A stretch of DNA of 64,000 nucleotides, taken from positions 2,294,001 through 2,358,000 of the forward strand of contig NZ_CP114287.1 of the NCBI RefSeq assembly GCF_027111295.1, read 5' to 3'. The notes beneath the pieces were generated by a model. That model worked only from the letters and a program-made list of their open reading frames with translations. It was not told the origin of the DNA and made no database searches. Origin of the DNA: Flavobacterium gelatinilyticum (GTDB taxonomy: Bacteria; Bacteroidota; Bacteroidia; Flavobacteriales; Flavobacteriaceae). The translations under genes and the position numbers were made by a program. This document shows, one piece after another, positions 36,822 through 46,367 of this stretch (position 1 is its first letter; each line of letters opens with the position of its first letter).

Positions 36822-36853
36822 GAACTTAATAACAAATAAACCAATAATATAGT

Positions 36854-38320
36854 ATGTCAATTTGGAGAGTTAAACCAATATCAGCCTTTGAGGCCGATAT
36901 GAAAAAGAGTGATTTAAAGAGAGTCCTTGGAAAATGGAGTCTTACTGCCATTGGAGTTGGTGCCATTATCGGTGGAGGAATTTTTGTACTTACCGGTACG
37001 GGAGCTTATTACCATGCAGGTCCAGCCTTAGCAATTTCGTTTATAATCGCAGGTATTGCCTGTGTGTTTGCAGCGCTTTGTTATTCTGAATTTGCCTCAA
37101 TTTTACCTGTTGAAGGATCGGCGTATGCTTATGCTTACGGTACAATTGGAGAAATTTTTGCCTGGATAATCGGCTGGGGACTTATTCTCGAATATGCAAT
37201 GGGATCTATGACGGTCGCCGTTTCCTGGTCAGGATATTTTAATAAATTACTCAAAATATTTCACATTCAACTCCCTGAATGGCTTACAACAGATCCGGCA
37301 ACGTATACCGGAGAAGGTTTCTCAATGAACCTTCCGGCTTTCCTGATCGTTATTTTGGTTATTTCACTGCTTATTAAAGGTACAAAAAGTGCCGCTAAAG
37401 CTAATAATGCTATTGTAATCCTTAAAGTTTCTGCGGTAATATTTGTAATTGTAGCAGGACTTTTCTTTATCAATACAGCAAACTGGAGTCCTTTTATTCC
37501 TGAGGCTACTCAGATTATTGAAAAAGAAACTACTCACAATGCTTACGGAATTGGTGGAATTGTATCCGGAGCTGCTGCAATTTTCTTTGCTTATGTTGGT
37601 TTCGATGCTGTATCTACTCAGGCAGGAGAAGCTATTAATCCTAAAAAAGATGTACCATTTGCTATTATTGCTTCTTTATTAATTTGTACTACTTTATATA
37701 TTCTTGTTTCTTTAGTTTTAACAGGAATGATGAATTACCAGGATTTTAATCCGCTTGGAAAATATCCTGAAGCAATTAAAGCTCCTGTTGCTTATGCATT
37801 TGACATTGCAGGACAAGGCTGGGCTGGCTTTATTATTACTATTGCCGCTACTATTGGACTTGTTTCTGTATTAATGGTAATGATCATGGGACAATCAAGA
37901 ATTTTCCTTGGAATGTCTAAAGATGGTTTAATTCCGTCTGTTTTCTCAAAAGTTAACCCTATATCTGGTACACCAAAAACAAACTTAATGATTTTAGGAG
38001 GTATTATTGCCACGGTTGCTGCTTTTACTCCAATTAACAAATTAGCCGATATGACTAGTTTTGGTACTTTATTTGCCTTTACAATGGTTTGTATTGCGGT
38101 GTGGATCTTAAGAGTAAAACAACCTGGACTAAACAGAACTTTTAAGGTTCCTGCTTTACCAATTATTGCTGTCTTAGGAATTTCTATTAATACCTACCTT
38201 ATTATCAATTTGAGCTTAGATGCTCAGTTATTATCTATTGGATGGCTTGCAATTGGTATTCTGGTTTATTTTGGATACAGTAAAAGAAGGTCAAGACTTA
38301 ACGACTCTTCTGAAGAATAA
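36854..38320 (+). CDS. APC-family amino acid permease
   Basis: Inner-membrane amino acid transporter, 488 residues with about 12 helices. Helix 1 contains IGVGAIIGGGIFVLTGTGA and helix 2-3 the EFASILPVEGSAYAYAYG segment typical of cationic amino acid transporter-like members. The N-terminal 16 residues before MKKSDLKRVLGKW are also family-like, so I keep the upstream ATG, which is 32 bases behind a good promoter. Substrate not known. Single-gene unit ending in a strong terminator. Confidence 0.93.
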   Translation: MSIWRVKPISAFEADMKKSDLKRVLGKWSLTAIGVGAIIGGGIFVLTGTGAYYHAGPALAISFIIAGIACVFAALCYSEFASILPVEGSAYAYAYGTIGEIFAWIIGWGLILEYAMGSMTVAVSWSGYFNKLLKIFHIQLPEWLTTDPATYTGEGFSMNLPAFLIVILVISLLIKGTKSAAKANNAIVILKVSAVIFVIVAGLFFINTANWSPFIPEATQIIEKETTHNAYGIGGIVSGAAAIFFAYVGFDAVSTQAGEAINPKKDVPFAIIASLLICTTLYILVSLVLTGMMNYQDFNPLGKYPEAIKAPVAYAFDIAGQGWAGFIITIAATIGLVSVLMVMIMGQSRIFLGMSKDGLIPSVFSKVNPISGTPKTNLMILGGIIATVAAFTPINKLADMTSFGTLFAFTMVCIAVWILRVKQPGLNRTFKVPALPIIAVLGISINTYLIINLSLDAQLLSIGWLAIGILVYFGYSKRRSRLNDSSEE

Positions 38321-38326
38321 GAAACA

Positions 38327-38359
38327 AAAAAACTCCAAATTTAGATTTGGAGTTTTTTT
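38327..38359. terminator. Terminator after the permease (bidirectional)
   Basis: AAAAAACTCCAAAT pairs with ATTTGGAGTTTTTT around a TTAG loop; shared with the convergent PspC gene whose stop lies at its right edge. Confidence 0.85.
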
Positions 38360-38586
38360 TATAAGTCAAATACAGAAGTTCTTTTTGAACGGATTAAGTC
38401 TTTCAGCCGAATCCAGAAAGCAAGTGTAAGGTAAACTCCAAAACCTAAACCTGCTGTTACAAACGAAATGTAAATAAAAAACAGCCGCACGCTCGTAACA
38501 CGCATTCCCAGCTTATCTGCCAGTCTTGAAGATACATGAAAACCGTATTTTTCAAAAAAGAATTTGAGTTTTAAAATTGCTGACAT
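38359..38586 (-). CDS. PspC domain protein
   Basis: 75 residues. The PspC pattern is clear: RLADKLGMRVTSVRLFFIYISFVTAGLGFGVYLTLAFWI, a short basic head then one or two hydrophobic helices. PspC proteins sense membrane stress in enterobacteria; in Bacteroidota the short form is of unknown role. Its leader contains a TACTTTTG promoter box (38636-38643) and the AATCTAAAATTAAAAA repeat directly before the ATG. DUF2851 lies upstream on the same strand. Confidence 0.9.
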   Translation of the reverse strand: MSAILKLKFFFEKYGFHVSSRLADKLGMRVTSVRLFFIYISFVTAGLGFGVYLTLAFWIRLKDLIRSKRTSVFDL

Positions 38587-38612
38587 TTTTTAATTTTAGA
38601 TTTTAAATTTTT
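38587..38612 (-). repeat. ATG-proximal TCTAAAAT repeat (PspC leader)
   Basis: Read on the minus strand: TTTAAAATCTAAAATTAAAA then AA and the ATG. Nearly identical to the leaders of hutU and hemL. Confidence 0.6.
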
Positions 38613-38635
38613 CGACCGCTTTGCCGTCGGATTTA

Positions 38636-38643
38636 CAAAAGTA
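38636..38643 (-). promoter_or_regulatory. Promoter -7 box for the PspC gene
   Basis: TACTTTTG on the minus strand fits TAnnTTTG; 49 bases before the ATG, so the repeat lies in the transcribed leader. Confidence 0.5.
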
Positions 38644-38675
38644 CAAATTATCTAATTGCCGCATTTTCTTATTAT

Positions 38676-39947
38676 CTAATTATTTTTAAGCAGTTCAAGT
38701 CCAAGAGCACATTTTAAGCAGGCTTTTTGATTGCAGTATTCATTTTTTAATTCCAATAAAGTCTGGCTTTCGAATGCATTTTTAGATTTAACTCCAAATA
38801 AGCTGAACTTATCAATAACCGCATTTTTCTCGGTATCAACTTCATTCATAAATTCAATTAGATCTTCGGCTGTAGATTCTCCCATTATGTCAGCATAGGT
38901 AAACTGAAACGGTATAATTGTATTGATGATCAGTAAATCTAAAAATGATTTAGAGATTGCTTTTGATTTTTTCGAACTTTCTTTATCAAACTGATAATGA
39001 TTCTGCCAGTACGGGCTTACCGATACATTCAATAAATCGTAAACACTTTTAGCTGATTTAAGCGCAATTATTTTCGAAAACAAGTTTTGATACTTATGAT
39101 ACAAATTTGCCAGTTGAGAAAGTCGTATAGTCGGAAAATTATCGGGTCTGTGTTTAAAAAAGTGAACAGCATCTATATGTGATTTTTCAAGCTGATATTT
39201 ATGCAGCAGAAAAAAATATCTGAATTTTAAATCTTTAAAATATACATCTTCTTTTTCAGATTCTAACAAACCTGCCGTTCCTAAAAATAATGCTTCGAGA
39301 TTTTCGACTTCAAAACTTTCTTTTCTGATAACCGAAAACGGAATCGATTTCGCCATTTGCAGAAAAGCATTTCCATTTGTATTCAATCCGAAGTTTTTGG
39401 CTAACAAACAAAATAATACCGCTTCAAAATCCTGATTGGTTTCTTCGAGTAATTCACAAATAAACTTTGACTTGCGTTCTAACCGTTCAAAAAACAATCG
39501 TTCCTGCCAGTTTTTAAAAACGAAATCATCTATTTCTTTGATTTGTCTTTCGCATGAAATCCATGTCTTTGGAAAAAGCAATGCCTTATAATTTTGAATT
39601 AATTCCGGATCTACATAATCTTTTAGTACCAAAACCGGAATTTCCGTATTATCTTCTCTAAAAATAGCGGTATCATTTTCCCAGACAACATGCAGAATCA
39701 CATTTTCATAAGCGGGATCTTTTTCATGATTGTGCAAATACCAATCTGAAGATTTCAAATGTACCTCTACATTTCCTGCCCATTTCTGGTCTGCGATTTT
39801 AATATGGGCGTTGAAAAAATCAGGTCCGGCAAGTTCTAAATAATCACCCGTTTTAATAATCGTAACTGGTTCATTCCGGACGGTCATTAAATTTAAGGTA
39901 TTGAATTTTTTGAATTTCCAGAGATAATGAAGAAAGTCTTCTTTCAT
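38676..39947 (-). CDS. DUF2851 family protein
   Basis: 423 residues, no signal peptide. Family marks are the N-terminal EDFLHYLWKFKKFNTLNLMT, GPDFFNAHIKIADQKWAGNVEVHLKSSDW, with the N-A-x-I and G-x-V-E-x-H elements reminiscent of a nuclease-like fold, and the Cys-rich end CNQKACLKCALGLELL. No function is established for the family. Neighbours (exonuclease, cysteine synthase) share its strand but are separated by 74 bases or more. Confidence 0.9.
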   Translation of the reverse strand: MKEDFLHYLWKFKKFNTLNLMTVRNEPVTIIKTGDYLELAGPDFFNAHIKIADQKWAGNVEVHLKSSDWYLHNHEKDPAYENVILHVVWENDTAIFREDNTEIPVLVLKDYVDPELIQNYKALLFPKTWISCERQIKEIDDFVFKNWQERLFFERLERKSKFICELLEETNQDFEAVLFCLLAKNFGLNTNGNAFLQMAKSIPFSVIRKESFEVENLEALFLGTAGLLESEKEDVYFKDLKFRYFFLLHKYQLEKSHIDAVHFFKHRPDNFPTIRLSQLANLYHKYQNLFSKIIALKSAKSVYDLLNVSVSPYWQNHYQFDKESSKKSKAISKSFLDLLIINTIIPFQFTYADIMGESTAEDLIEFMNEVDTEKNAVIDKFSLFGVKSKNAFESQTLLELKNEYCNQKACLKCALGLELLKNN

Positions 39948-40021
39948 TTTTAAATTTTATTTGTGTAACAAAATTTAAAAATAACAAATTTAATATTATT
40001 CTTACAAATAAAATTATCTAT

Positions 40022-40504
40022 TTAGCGAAGCAGATATAATTTAGCACATGCCCTGGCATCTGACAACGCTTCATGGTGGTTTAATTTAATATCCATTTCA
40101 CGGCAGCAGTCACTTAGAGTTGTTGGTTTTAGACCTTTTGCTTTGTAGATTTTAACTGTACATTCCCATTTGTGAGCAATGTTCAAATCTTCATAATTTA
40201 ATCCGTACAGCAGCATGGATTTCATTAAAACATTTCGGTCAAAACTCTCGTTATGTGCCACTACTACTTTATTTTTTAATCTCTTTTCGATTTCGGGATA
40301 AACCTGCAAAAAAGATTTCGAATTAATCGTGTCTTTGGGATAAATACCATGAACGCGAATTGTGAACGGACTGTATTCGTTTTTAGGCGGTTTAATCAGG
40401 GTCACAAACTCATCGACAATTATTCCGTTTTCGACCGTAACAATTCCAACAGAACACGGATGGTATCCCGTCGCGGTTTCAAAATCTATAGCTGTAAAAT
40501 TCAT
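40022..40504 (-). CDS. DnaQ-like 3'-5' exonuclease (DEDDh)
   Basis: A 160-residue single-domain exonuclease of the DnaQ/epsilon type. Exo I is FTAIDFETATG with the two acidic residues, Exo II is VVAHNESFDRNVL, and Exo III is HHEALSDARACAKLY, where His and Asp complete the DEDDh set. It could proofread or trim RNA/DNA ends; the target is unknown. It lies between the cysteine synthase and DUF2851 genes on the same strand. Confidence 0.9.
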   Translation of the reverse strand: MNFTAIDFETATGYHPCSVGIVTVENGIIVDEFVTLIKPPKNEYSPFTIRVHGIYPKDTINSKSFLQVYPEIEKRLKNKVVVAHNESFDRNVLMKSMLLYGLNYEDLNIAHKWECTVKIYKAKGLKPTTLSDCCREMDIKLNHHEALSDARACAKLYLLR

Positions 40505-40524
40505 TCTATTTTCTTTAAAGACAA

Positions 40525-40564
40525 ATCCATAAACCCAATTACTGATGCAATTAGATTTATGGAT
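40525..40564 (-). terminator. Hairpin after the cysteine synthase gene
   Basis: ATCCATAAA (40525-40533) and TTTATGGAT (40556-40564) form a perfect nine-base stem with a 22-base loop holding an AATT/AATT pair. No T-run follows on the minus strand; on the plus strand ATTTTATTTTTT follows nearby. Terminator status uncertain. Confidence 0.4.
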
Positions 40565-40585
40565 AAGATTTTATTTTTTCAGGGT

Positions 40586-41947
40586 TTATTTTATAGAGCC
40601 AATAATATCATATTTGGTTATAATATGATGATTTCCGTTTCCTAAATCAATCAAAACAGCATCGTTTTCTTTTGAGAATAGTTTAGAAACTTCTTCGATT
40701 GGTGTTCCCAGTTTTACAATTGGGAAAGGTTTACCCATCACTTCTTTGATTGGTTTTTCGGCAACATTTTTATCGGCAACATAACTTCTGAACAAATCGG
40801 TTTCGTCTACAGAACCTACAAAACCGTTTATATCCACAACCGGAATCTGCGAAATTTTATATTTACGCATGCGCTCGATAGCATGAGAAACCAATTCTTC
40901 TGTGCGAACCACGATTAATTCTTTATCGATATGATCTTTGATTACATCTTCTGCCTTTGTTACATTTTCTTCTAAGAATCCACGCTCACGCATCCAGTCA
41001 TCATTGAACATTTTACCCACGTAACGGCTTCCTGAATCGTGAAATAAAACTACAACCACATCGTCAGGTTTAAAATGTTCTTTTAACTGTAATAATCCTT
41101 TTATACAGGCTCCTGCTGAATTACCTACAAAAATAGCTTCTTCAAGGGCAATTTTTCTGGTATAAACCGCAGCATCTTTATCTGTTACTTTGGTAAAACC
41201 GTCAATCAAAGAGAAATCAACATTTTTAGGCAGAATGTCTTCTCCAATTCCTTCTGTTATATACGAATAGATTTCGTTTTCATCAAAAATTCCTGTTTCG
41301 TGATATTTCTTAAAAACAGAACCATACGTATCAATTCCCCAGATTTTAATATTCGGGTTTTTCTCTTTTAGATATTTTCCTACTCCAGAAATTGTTCCTC
41401 CTGTTCCAACACCTACTACAAAATGCGTGATTCTTCCATCCGTCTGTTTCCAGATTTCAGGACCTGTCTGCTCGTAATGTGCCAATGAATTTGACATGTT
41501 ATCGTACTGGTTTACGTACCATGAATTTGGTGTTTCTTCGGCCAGACGTTTTGAAACTGAATAATAGGAACGAGGATCTGTTGGTTCAACATCTGTAGGA
41601 CAAACCACTACTTTTGCTCCAACTGCCCGAAGAATATCCATTTTTTCTTTGGACTGTTTGTCAGATATTACACAAATCAGTTTATAGCCTTTTACAATGG
41701 CAACAAGCGCCAGCCCCATTCCGGTATTTCCCGAGGTTCCTTCGATAATCGTTCCGCCCGGTTTTAGTCTTCCGTCCGCTTCTGCATCTTCAATCATTTT
41801 TACGGCCATTCTGTCTTTTACAGAATTCCCCGGATTAAAGGTTTCGACTTTTGCTAATACTAACGCATCAATTTCAGCAACAATTTTGTTGAGTTTTACC
41901 AATGGTGTATTACCAATTGTTTCTAAAATATTATTTGAAAAGTCCAT
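40586..41947 (-). CDS. Cystathionine beta-synthase / cysteine synthase with CBS domains
   Basis: PLP enzyme of sulfur amino acid metabolism, 453 residues. The catalytic part (1-330) has the PLP lysine in NPGNSVKDRMAVKM, the substrate loop EGTSGNTGMGLA and the phosphate loop GVGTGGTISGVGKYL. Two CBS repeats follow (about 335-395 and 397-453: SHAIERMRKYKISQIPVVDINGF and GKPFPIVKLGTPIEEVSKLF), as in eukaryotic-type cystathionine beta-synthase, where they regulate activity. Whether it makes cystathionine or cysteine is not decided by the sequence. 40 bases separate it from the porin gene upstream. Confidence 0.92.
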   Translation of the reverse strand: MDFSNNILETIGNTPLVKLNKIVAEIDALVLAKVETFNPGNSVKDRMAVKMIEDAEADGRLKPGGTIIEGTSGNTGMGLALVAIVKGYKLICVISDKQSKEKMDILRAVGAKVVVCPTDVEPTDPRSYYSVSKRLAEETPNSWYVNQYDNMSNSLAHYEQTGPEIWKQTDGRITHFVVGVGTGGTISGVGKYLKEKNPNIKIWGIDTYGSVFKKYHETGIFDENEIYSYITEGIGEDILPKNVDFSLIDGFTKVTDKDAAVYTRKIALEEAIFVGNSAGACIKGLLQLKEHFKPDDVVVVLFHDSGSRYVGKMFNDDWMRERGFLEENVTKAEDVIKDHIDKELIVVRTEELVSHAIERMRKYKISQIPVVDINGFVGSVDETDLFRSYVADKNVAEKPIKEVMGKPFPIVKLGTPIEEVSKLFSKENDAVLIDLGNGNHHIITKYDIIGSIK

Positions 41948-41987
41948 TCTATTAAGTTTTTATATGTGGTTCTAAGGGGTACGTTTT

Positions 41988-43955
41988 TTATTGGAAGAAA
42001 TTCCACACTAACCCAAATCGGATTACAAAATCGCGATACGGATTATTAGGTGCAGAATAATAATTGCCTGATGAAAACAATGCATTTAAATGTTCGGCTT
42101 TTAAATAAAAACGCGTCTGACGAATTCTTGCATTTAAGAAAACATCGATAGTAGCAAAATTTCCTATTTCTTTTTTATCCTGAACAAAGAATTCTCCAAT
42201 AACCGGGTTATAATCGTTACCATAATATTTGGTAAAATAATTAAATACAACTCCAGCTTGTGCAAACAAAGCTTTTTTGAAATAATAGTTTGAGTAATAA
42301 AACGTATTTCTGGTTACAAAATCAGGGACATTCAAAATCAAATCTGACTGATCTACTTTTTGATATAATAAGGTATTATCCAGCGCAAATTTTCCAAATT
42401 TAAACTCTCTGTTGGCTTTTATTTCCAGATAATTAATCACATTTCCATATTGAGCCGGCTTTATGATTTGTGTCTGTGCCACAACTTCGGCTGCACTAGA
42501 TGCATCTCTAAAATACAAATGATCATTTAGTACTGTATAATTTACTTCTGCATTTAACCAGGGTGTATAAACATTAGCGCCGAGAGAGTTAATTTTTTCG
42601 TTTTTAAAATTATTTGACCAATTATACTGTACATAACTGCTTTGGTACAAATTGTAATTGTTATTTGGCAGTTTGTTTATATTTCTGTATCTGAAATCAA
42701 ACTGGATTTTCTCGTTTAAATTATAACGCAGTTTTGCATCAAGATCTGAGAGTGACTGGTTTGTAATGGATCTTGAGTACAAGAAACGTCCGTTCCATTT
42801 GTTTTTTTGGTATTCGTACTGCGCCCCAAAATTATTAATCTGCAAATACAAATTATTAGGTACAATTGTTCCGTCTTTATAAATTATAATCTTACCATAT
42901 TCATAGTTCGATCTGTAATCATCAACAAAAAAATTAAATTTTCCTAAAAGCGAATTTTCATAGGCAGCACCCACTCTGTTATACAATCTTTCGAAGCGTG
43001 TGTGATCGTTTATATTGCTTGTCACATACGATTCCCCAAAACGCTGTACCTGTTCTCCATCAACAGTTGAAAGTACTGTTGGCTGTTTGTATTCGAAAGC
43101 TTTATTTTCGTAATTAAACTGATGATTTATGTACAGGTTATTATTTCCGTGCGTAGGATTTATTCTAAAAGCGTGGTCAAAGAACAAACGTCGTCCTTTT
43201 AAAAACGATTCAGCATTGGTTAAATAAACCTGCAGACGCTGACGGTTTTTAAAATCAGGGTTATCGCTTTCAAAATCTGCAGGCGTTGTAATACCGCCGT
43301 TTTCTTCATTCAGATTATCCTGATAGGTATAATGCGCATTTAAGGCATATCTTCTGTTTGTGGTTGCATAACTCGTTGTAAATCTGAAATTTCCGGCACT
43401 TACAAGCTGATTTATATAATTTCCTTCTGAACGCAGACCTCTGTAAGCGATAGAAAAATTTAGATTTTTTGACGTATTTAAAGTAATAAATGAATCTACG
43501 TTTTGTCCTTTATTAATTGTGGTATTAAAAAATAACTCTGTAAAAGGTGTTGCAGCAGAATAATACCGAATATCTTCTGCCCGCATATAATTAGAATGTT
43601 TAGCTGTAAAACCTATTTCAGGATAAGGAGAAAAACTTGTTAAACTGTATTGCAAAGTATTTAACGGCTGCCCAATATTTGAAAATTCTAAAAGTCCGAA
43701 AAGATCTTTTCGAAGATGATTTTGTTTGTATGCACTTTTAATCGTAAGAGAAGTATCGGCATAAATAGTGTCATGCTCCAGTGTAATAATCTGATACTGA
43801 TCAATTTTTGCAATTTTAGATTGTTTCTTTTTAACTGTATCTGTAATACTTGAATATTTTGTATTCATATCTAAATTATTTTTAGAAGCAGGTTTTTCCT
43901 GAGAAAACAACAATGTTGGTACAATTAATAGATATAGAAAAATGAATATTCTCAT
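41988..43955 (-). CDS. Putative porin (Porin_10 type)
   Basis: An outer-membrane beta-barrel of 655 residues. Signal peptide FIFLYLLIVPTLLFSQ, then long alternating strands rich in aromatic residues (for example LGANVYTPWLNAEVNYTVLN) and a terminal strand ending WNFFQ, with the C-terminal aromatic used for barrel insertion. The pattern matches the Bacteroidota putative porin family. Start at MRIFIFLYLL (43955) is used because a TACCTTTG promoter box (43998-44005) overlaps the upstream alternative at 44000. Substrate unknown. Confidence 0.88.
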   Translation of the reverse strand: MRIFIFLYLLIVPTLLFSQEKPASKNNLDMNTKYSSITDTVKKKQSKIAKIDQYQIITLEHDTIYADTSLTIKSAYKQNHLRKDLFGLLEFSNIGQPLNTLQYSLTSFSPYPEIGFTAKHSNYMRAEDIRYYSAATPFTELFFNTTINKGQNVDSFITLNTSKNLNFSIAYRGLRSEGNYINQLVSAGNFRFTTSYATTNRRYALNAHYTYQDNLNEENGGITTPADFESDNPDFKNRQRLQVYLTNAESFLKGRRLFFDHAFRINPTHGNNNLYINHQFNYENKAFEYKQPTVLSTVDGEQVQRFGESYVTSNINDHTRFERLYNRVGAAYENSLLGKFNFFVDDYRSNYEYGKIIIYKDGTIVPNNLYLQINNFGAQYEYQKNKWNGRFLYSRSITNQSLSDLDAKLRYNLNEKIQFDFRYRNINKLPNNNYNLYQSSYVQYNWSNNFKNEKINSLGANVYTPWLNAEVNYTVLNDHLYFRDASSAAEVVAQTQIIKPAQYGNVINYLEIKANREFKFGKFALDNTLLYQKVDQSDLILNVPDFVTRNTFYYSNYYFKKALFAQAGVVFNYFTKYYGNDYNPVIGEFFVQDKKEIGNFATIDVFLNARIRQTRFYLKAEHLNALFSSGNYYSAPNNPYRDFVIRFGLVWNFFQ

Positions 43956-43997
43956 TTGATGGCTTTGTATATGATTATTTCGACAAAATTTGCTAAG

Positions 43998-44005
43998 CAA
44001 AGGTA
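43998..44005 (-). promoter_or_regulatory. Promoter -7 box for the porin gene
   Basis: TACCTTTG on the minus strand, 42 bases before the chosen ATG. Confidence 0.55.
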
Positions 44006-44054
44006 AATGATAAAAACATATAAATAAAAAAACACTTCAATTTATACAATTACC

Positions 44055-44085
44055 TTGACAGACAGAATGAAAACGAATATTTTTG
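44055..44085 (+). promoter_or_regulatory. Promoter of rnhB
   Basis: TTG (44055-44057), 20 bases, TATTTTTG (44078-44085). A good two-part match, 38 bases before the ATG. Confidence 0.65.
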
Positions 44086-44123
44086 CATAAAATTTTACTT
44101 ATTATCTTTTAGAATTTTAAAAA

Positions 44124-44786
44124 ATGCTTGAAAAAAATTTCTCAGGATTTGTTTTAGAAACCGGAACCGATGAAGCAGGCCGAGGCTGTCTGGCCGGCCC
44201 TGTAACTGCTGCTGCCATAATTCTTCCAGCCGATTTTGAGAATCAGATTTTGAATGACAGTAAACAGTTATCCGAAAAAACAAGAGCACTTTTAAGACCT
44301 GTAATCGAAGAACAGGCGGTTTGTTTTGCCGTTACACATTTATTTCCTGATGAAATTGATGAAATAAATATTCTTAATGCATCAATGAAGGGCATGCAGG
44401 AATGTATTTTGAAATTAAAACATGTTCCTGAATTTATTATCGTAGACGGAAACCGTTCTCTAAATGCAAAACTGGGACTTAAAAATACTTTTGGAAGACA
44501 GTTTTCTACAGAAGAAATTACCTTATTAAAGTCGATCCCAAACCAGAGCATTATAAAAGGTGATGCTAAATTTTTGAGTATTGCCGCAGCATCTGTCCTG
44601 GCCAAAACCTATCGTGATGAATACATGGATCAAATTCATGAGGAATTCCCAATGTATAACTGGAAACAAAACAAGGGGTATCCAACCAAAGAACACCGCG
44701 ATGCAATCAGGGAATTTGGAACTACTAAATATCACCGCATGAGTTTTAGACTTTTACCGGAACAATTAGAACTTGATTTATTCTAA
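44124..44786 (+). CDS. rnhB: Ribonuclease HII
   Basis: Removes ribonucleotides from DNA-RNA hybrids. 220 residues, metal-binding acidic residues D16 and E17 in [14 protein letters not shown], further Asp in IIVDGNRSL, and the C-terminal [11 protein letters not shown] motif typical of type 2 RNase H. Single gene with its own promoter and a strong terminator shared with lipB. Confidence 0.97.
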   Translation: MLEKNFSGFVLETGTDEAGRGCLAGPVTAAAIILPADFENQILNDSKQLSEKTRALLRPVIEEQAVCFAVTHLFPDEIDEINILNASMKGMQECILKLKHVPEFIIVDGNRSLNAKLGLKNTFGRQFSTEEITLLKSIPNQSIIKGDAKFLSIAAASVLAKTYRDEYMDQIHEEFPMYNWKQNKGYPTKEHRDAIREFGTTKYHRMSFRLLPEQLELDLF

Positions 44787-44825
44787 AAAAGGAAGACTTT
44801 TCAAATTGATAAGTCTTCCTTTTTT
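44785..44825. terminator. Terminator between rnhB and lipB (bidirectional)
   Basis: AAAAAAGGAAGACTT/AAGTCTTCCTTTTTT, 15-base perfect stem with an 11-base loop; it includes the rnhB stop region. Confidence 0.9.
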
Positions 44826-44848
44826 TATGATAAATGATGCTGTATTTA

Positions 44849-45547
44849 TTACACAAATTCAGCTTCAAATAAATTTGTAAAATGTTTGATGATTTTAGAT
44901 TTCACTTCTTCTTCATCTACTTTTTCGACACCCAATTCTACATTTAAAGAAGTAACCCCTTTTCCGCGAATGCCGCACGGAATAATATTATCAAAATATC
45001 CTAAATCGACATTTACGTTTAAAGCAAATCCGTGCATGGTTACCCATCGTGAAGCACGAACTCCCATTGCACATATTTTTCGGGCAAACGGAGTTCCTGC
45101 ACCCAGCCATACACCGGTTTCACCTTCGCTCCTGCCTGATTCCAGTCCGTATTCCGCTAAAGTTAAAATAATTGATTCTTCCAGCAGACGCAGGTATTTA
45201 TGTATATCTGTAAAGAAATTTTCTAAATCCAGAATAGGATAACCTACAATCTGTCCCGGTCCGTGATAGGTGATGTCGCCTCCGCGGTTGATTTTGTAAA
45301 ATGTCGCTCCTTTGGCTTCGAGCTGTTTCTCGTTTAATAACAAGTTTTCAAGATCGCCGCTTTTACCCAGAGTGTAAACATGCGGATGCTCAACAAACAA
45401 CAAATAATTAGGTGTTGGCAGATCGCGTTCTTCTCTTCTGTTTTTGATCTTTAAATCGACAATATCTTTAAAGATTTCTTCCTGATATTCCCAGGTCGAT
45501 TTATAATCTCTATTTCCCAGATCCTGAAGTTGAATTTTTTTATTCAT
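44849..45547 (-). CDS. lipB: Octanoyltransferase LipB
   Basis: Transfers octanoate from acyl carrier protein to lipoyl domains, the first step of lipoate synthesis. 232 residues. Family motifs: RGGDITYHGPGQIVGYPILDL, GVWLG...ARKICAMGVRASRW with the conserved Lys, HGFALNVN, and the catalytic Cys in NIIPCGIRGKGVTSL. It follows the 45553 lipoprotein gene by only five bases, so it is probably read from that transcript. LipA is not in the window. Confidence 0.96.
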   Translation of the reverse strand: MNKKIQLQDLGNRDYKSTWEYQEEIFKDIVDLKIKNRREERDLPTPNYLLFVEHPHVYTLGKSGDLENLLLNEKQLEAKGATFYKINRGGDITYHGPGQIVGYPILDLENFFTDIHKYLRLLEESIILTLAEYGLESGRSEGETGVWLGAGTPFARKICAMGVRASRWVTMHGFALNVNVDLGYFDNIIPCGIRGKGVTSLNVELGVEKVDEEEVKSKIIKHFTNLFEAEFV

Positions 45548-45552
45548 TTTGA

Positions 45553-46305
45553 TTATTTTTCAAACTCAACATCAAAGTTAAGCTTGTCCGGATTCTCCAT
45601 ATAATCCGTAAAAGAGTATTGAATGGTAATTGATTTACGATCGTCGCTGAATAAAGCATTTGGATTAGAGACTTTCTTAACCTTTTTCGGGAAATGGTAT
45701 TTTACAATATAACTTGATGATGCAAAAATCATTTTTGACATATCTGCAGCAGAATCTTTTGCTTTTGCTGCCAATTTCTGCTGATCGATTACAGCTTTTC
45801 TTGTAAACATCTTTCCGTCGTATGTATAACTTAATTTACTGTTGTTGTCTCCAAAACTACTTCCCATTGGGTTTGCACCTGATTTTCCATCTATTTTTTG
45901 GAGTGTACTGGCTGTCTGCAGAATATCCTGAAGTTCGTTTACATTTTTAAAATCAGTTGCCATTGTCATTAAAAACTGCTTTTTCTCGGCGCTCATTTTT
46001 GTTGTTACCACAAAATTTTCCAGTTTCTTAATCTCTTTTTGAACCTCCGGAGATAATTTGGCAATACTGTCTTTTTTTTCAGCAAATAATTGTTTGAATG
46101 TAAAAGTCGAATCAATATCTCTTTGCGCATTGGCTCCCATTTGATTTCCTATCTGGTCTCCTGCCATTTCCATTAAAGCAGAACCGTCAATGTCTACAGA
46201 GAATTTTCCCGTTCCGTTATCGTTGATGTAAATATTTTCAGTGAAAGTACAGCTCGTCAGTGCTGCTAATAAAAAAGAAAAACTCAGTAATTTATATAAT
46301 TTCAT
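45553..46305 (-). CDS. Lipoprotein of a tandem paralogous family, member 1
   Basis: 250-residue lipoprotein (lipobox ALTSC, C19). Opens with IYINDNGTGKFSVDID, then FTFKQLFAEKKDSIAKLS, and ends with YHFPKKVKKVSNPNALFSDDRKSITIQY. The same blocks recur in order in the next two genes upstream, so all three derive from one ancestor. It has the best promoter of the three, TATCTTTG at 46323-46330, 18 bases before the ATG. Family and function not recognised; the Asn/Asp-Gly-x-Gly start is common in Bacteroidota cell-surface lipoproteins. Followed closely by lipB. Confidence 0.85.
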   Translation of the reverse strand: MKLYKLLSFSFLLAALTSCTFTENIYINDNGTGKFSVDIDGSALMEMAGDQIGNQMGANAQRDIDSTFTFKQLFAEKKDSIAKLSPEVQKEIKKLENFVVTTKMSAEKKQFLMTMATDFKNVNELQDILQTASTLQKIDGKSGANPMGSSFGDNNSKLSYTYDGKMFTRKAVIDQQKLAAKAKDSAADMSKMIFASSSYIVKYHFPKKVKKVSNPNALFSDDRKSITIQYSFTDYMENPDKLNFDVEFEK

Positions 46306-46322
46306 TGTATTGTAATTTTTAT

Positions 46323-46330
46323 CAAAGATA
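46323..46330 (-). promoter_or_regulatory. Promoter -7 box before lipoprotein member 1
   Basis: TATCTTTG on the minus strand. Sister genes have TATCTTCG (47169-47176) and TATCTTAG (47959-47966) at similar places. Confidence 0.5.
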
Positions 46331-46367
46331 CGAAGACTATTTTTAATTGTTTGATTGCGGCTTTTAT

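Noticed and set aside
41948..41987. Riboswitch ahead of the cysteine synthase gene
   Set aside because: The gap is only 40 bases and has no conserved core; nothing like an S-box or SAM element is visible.
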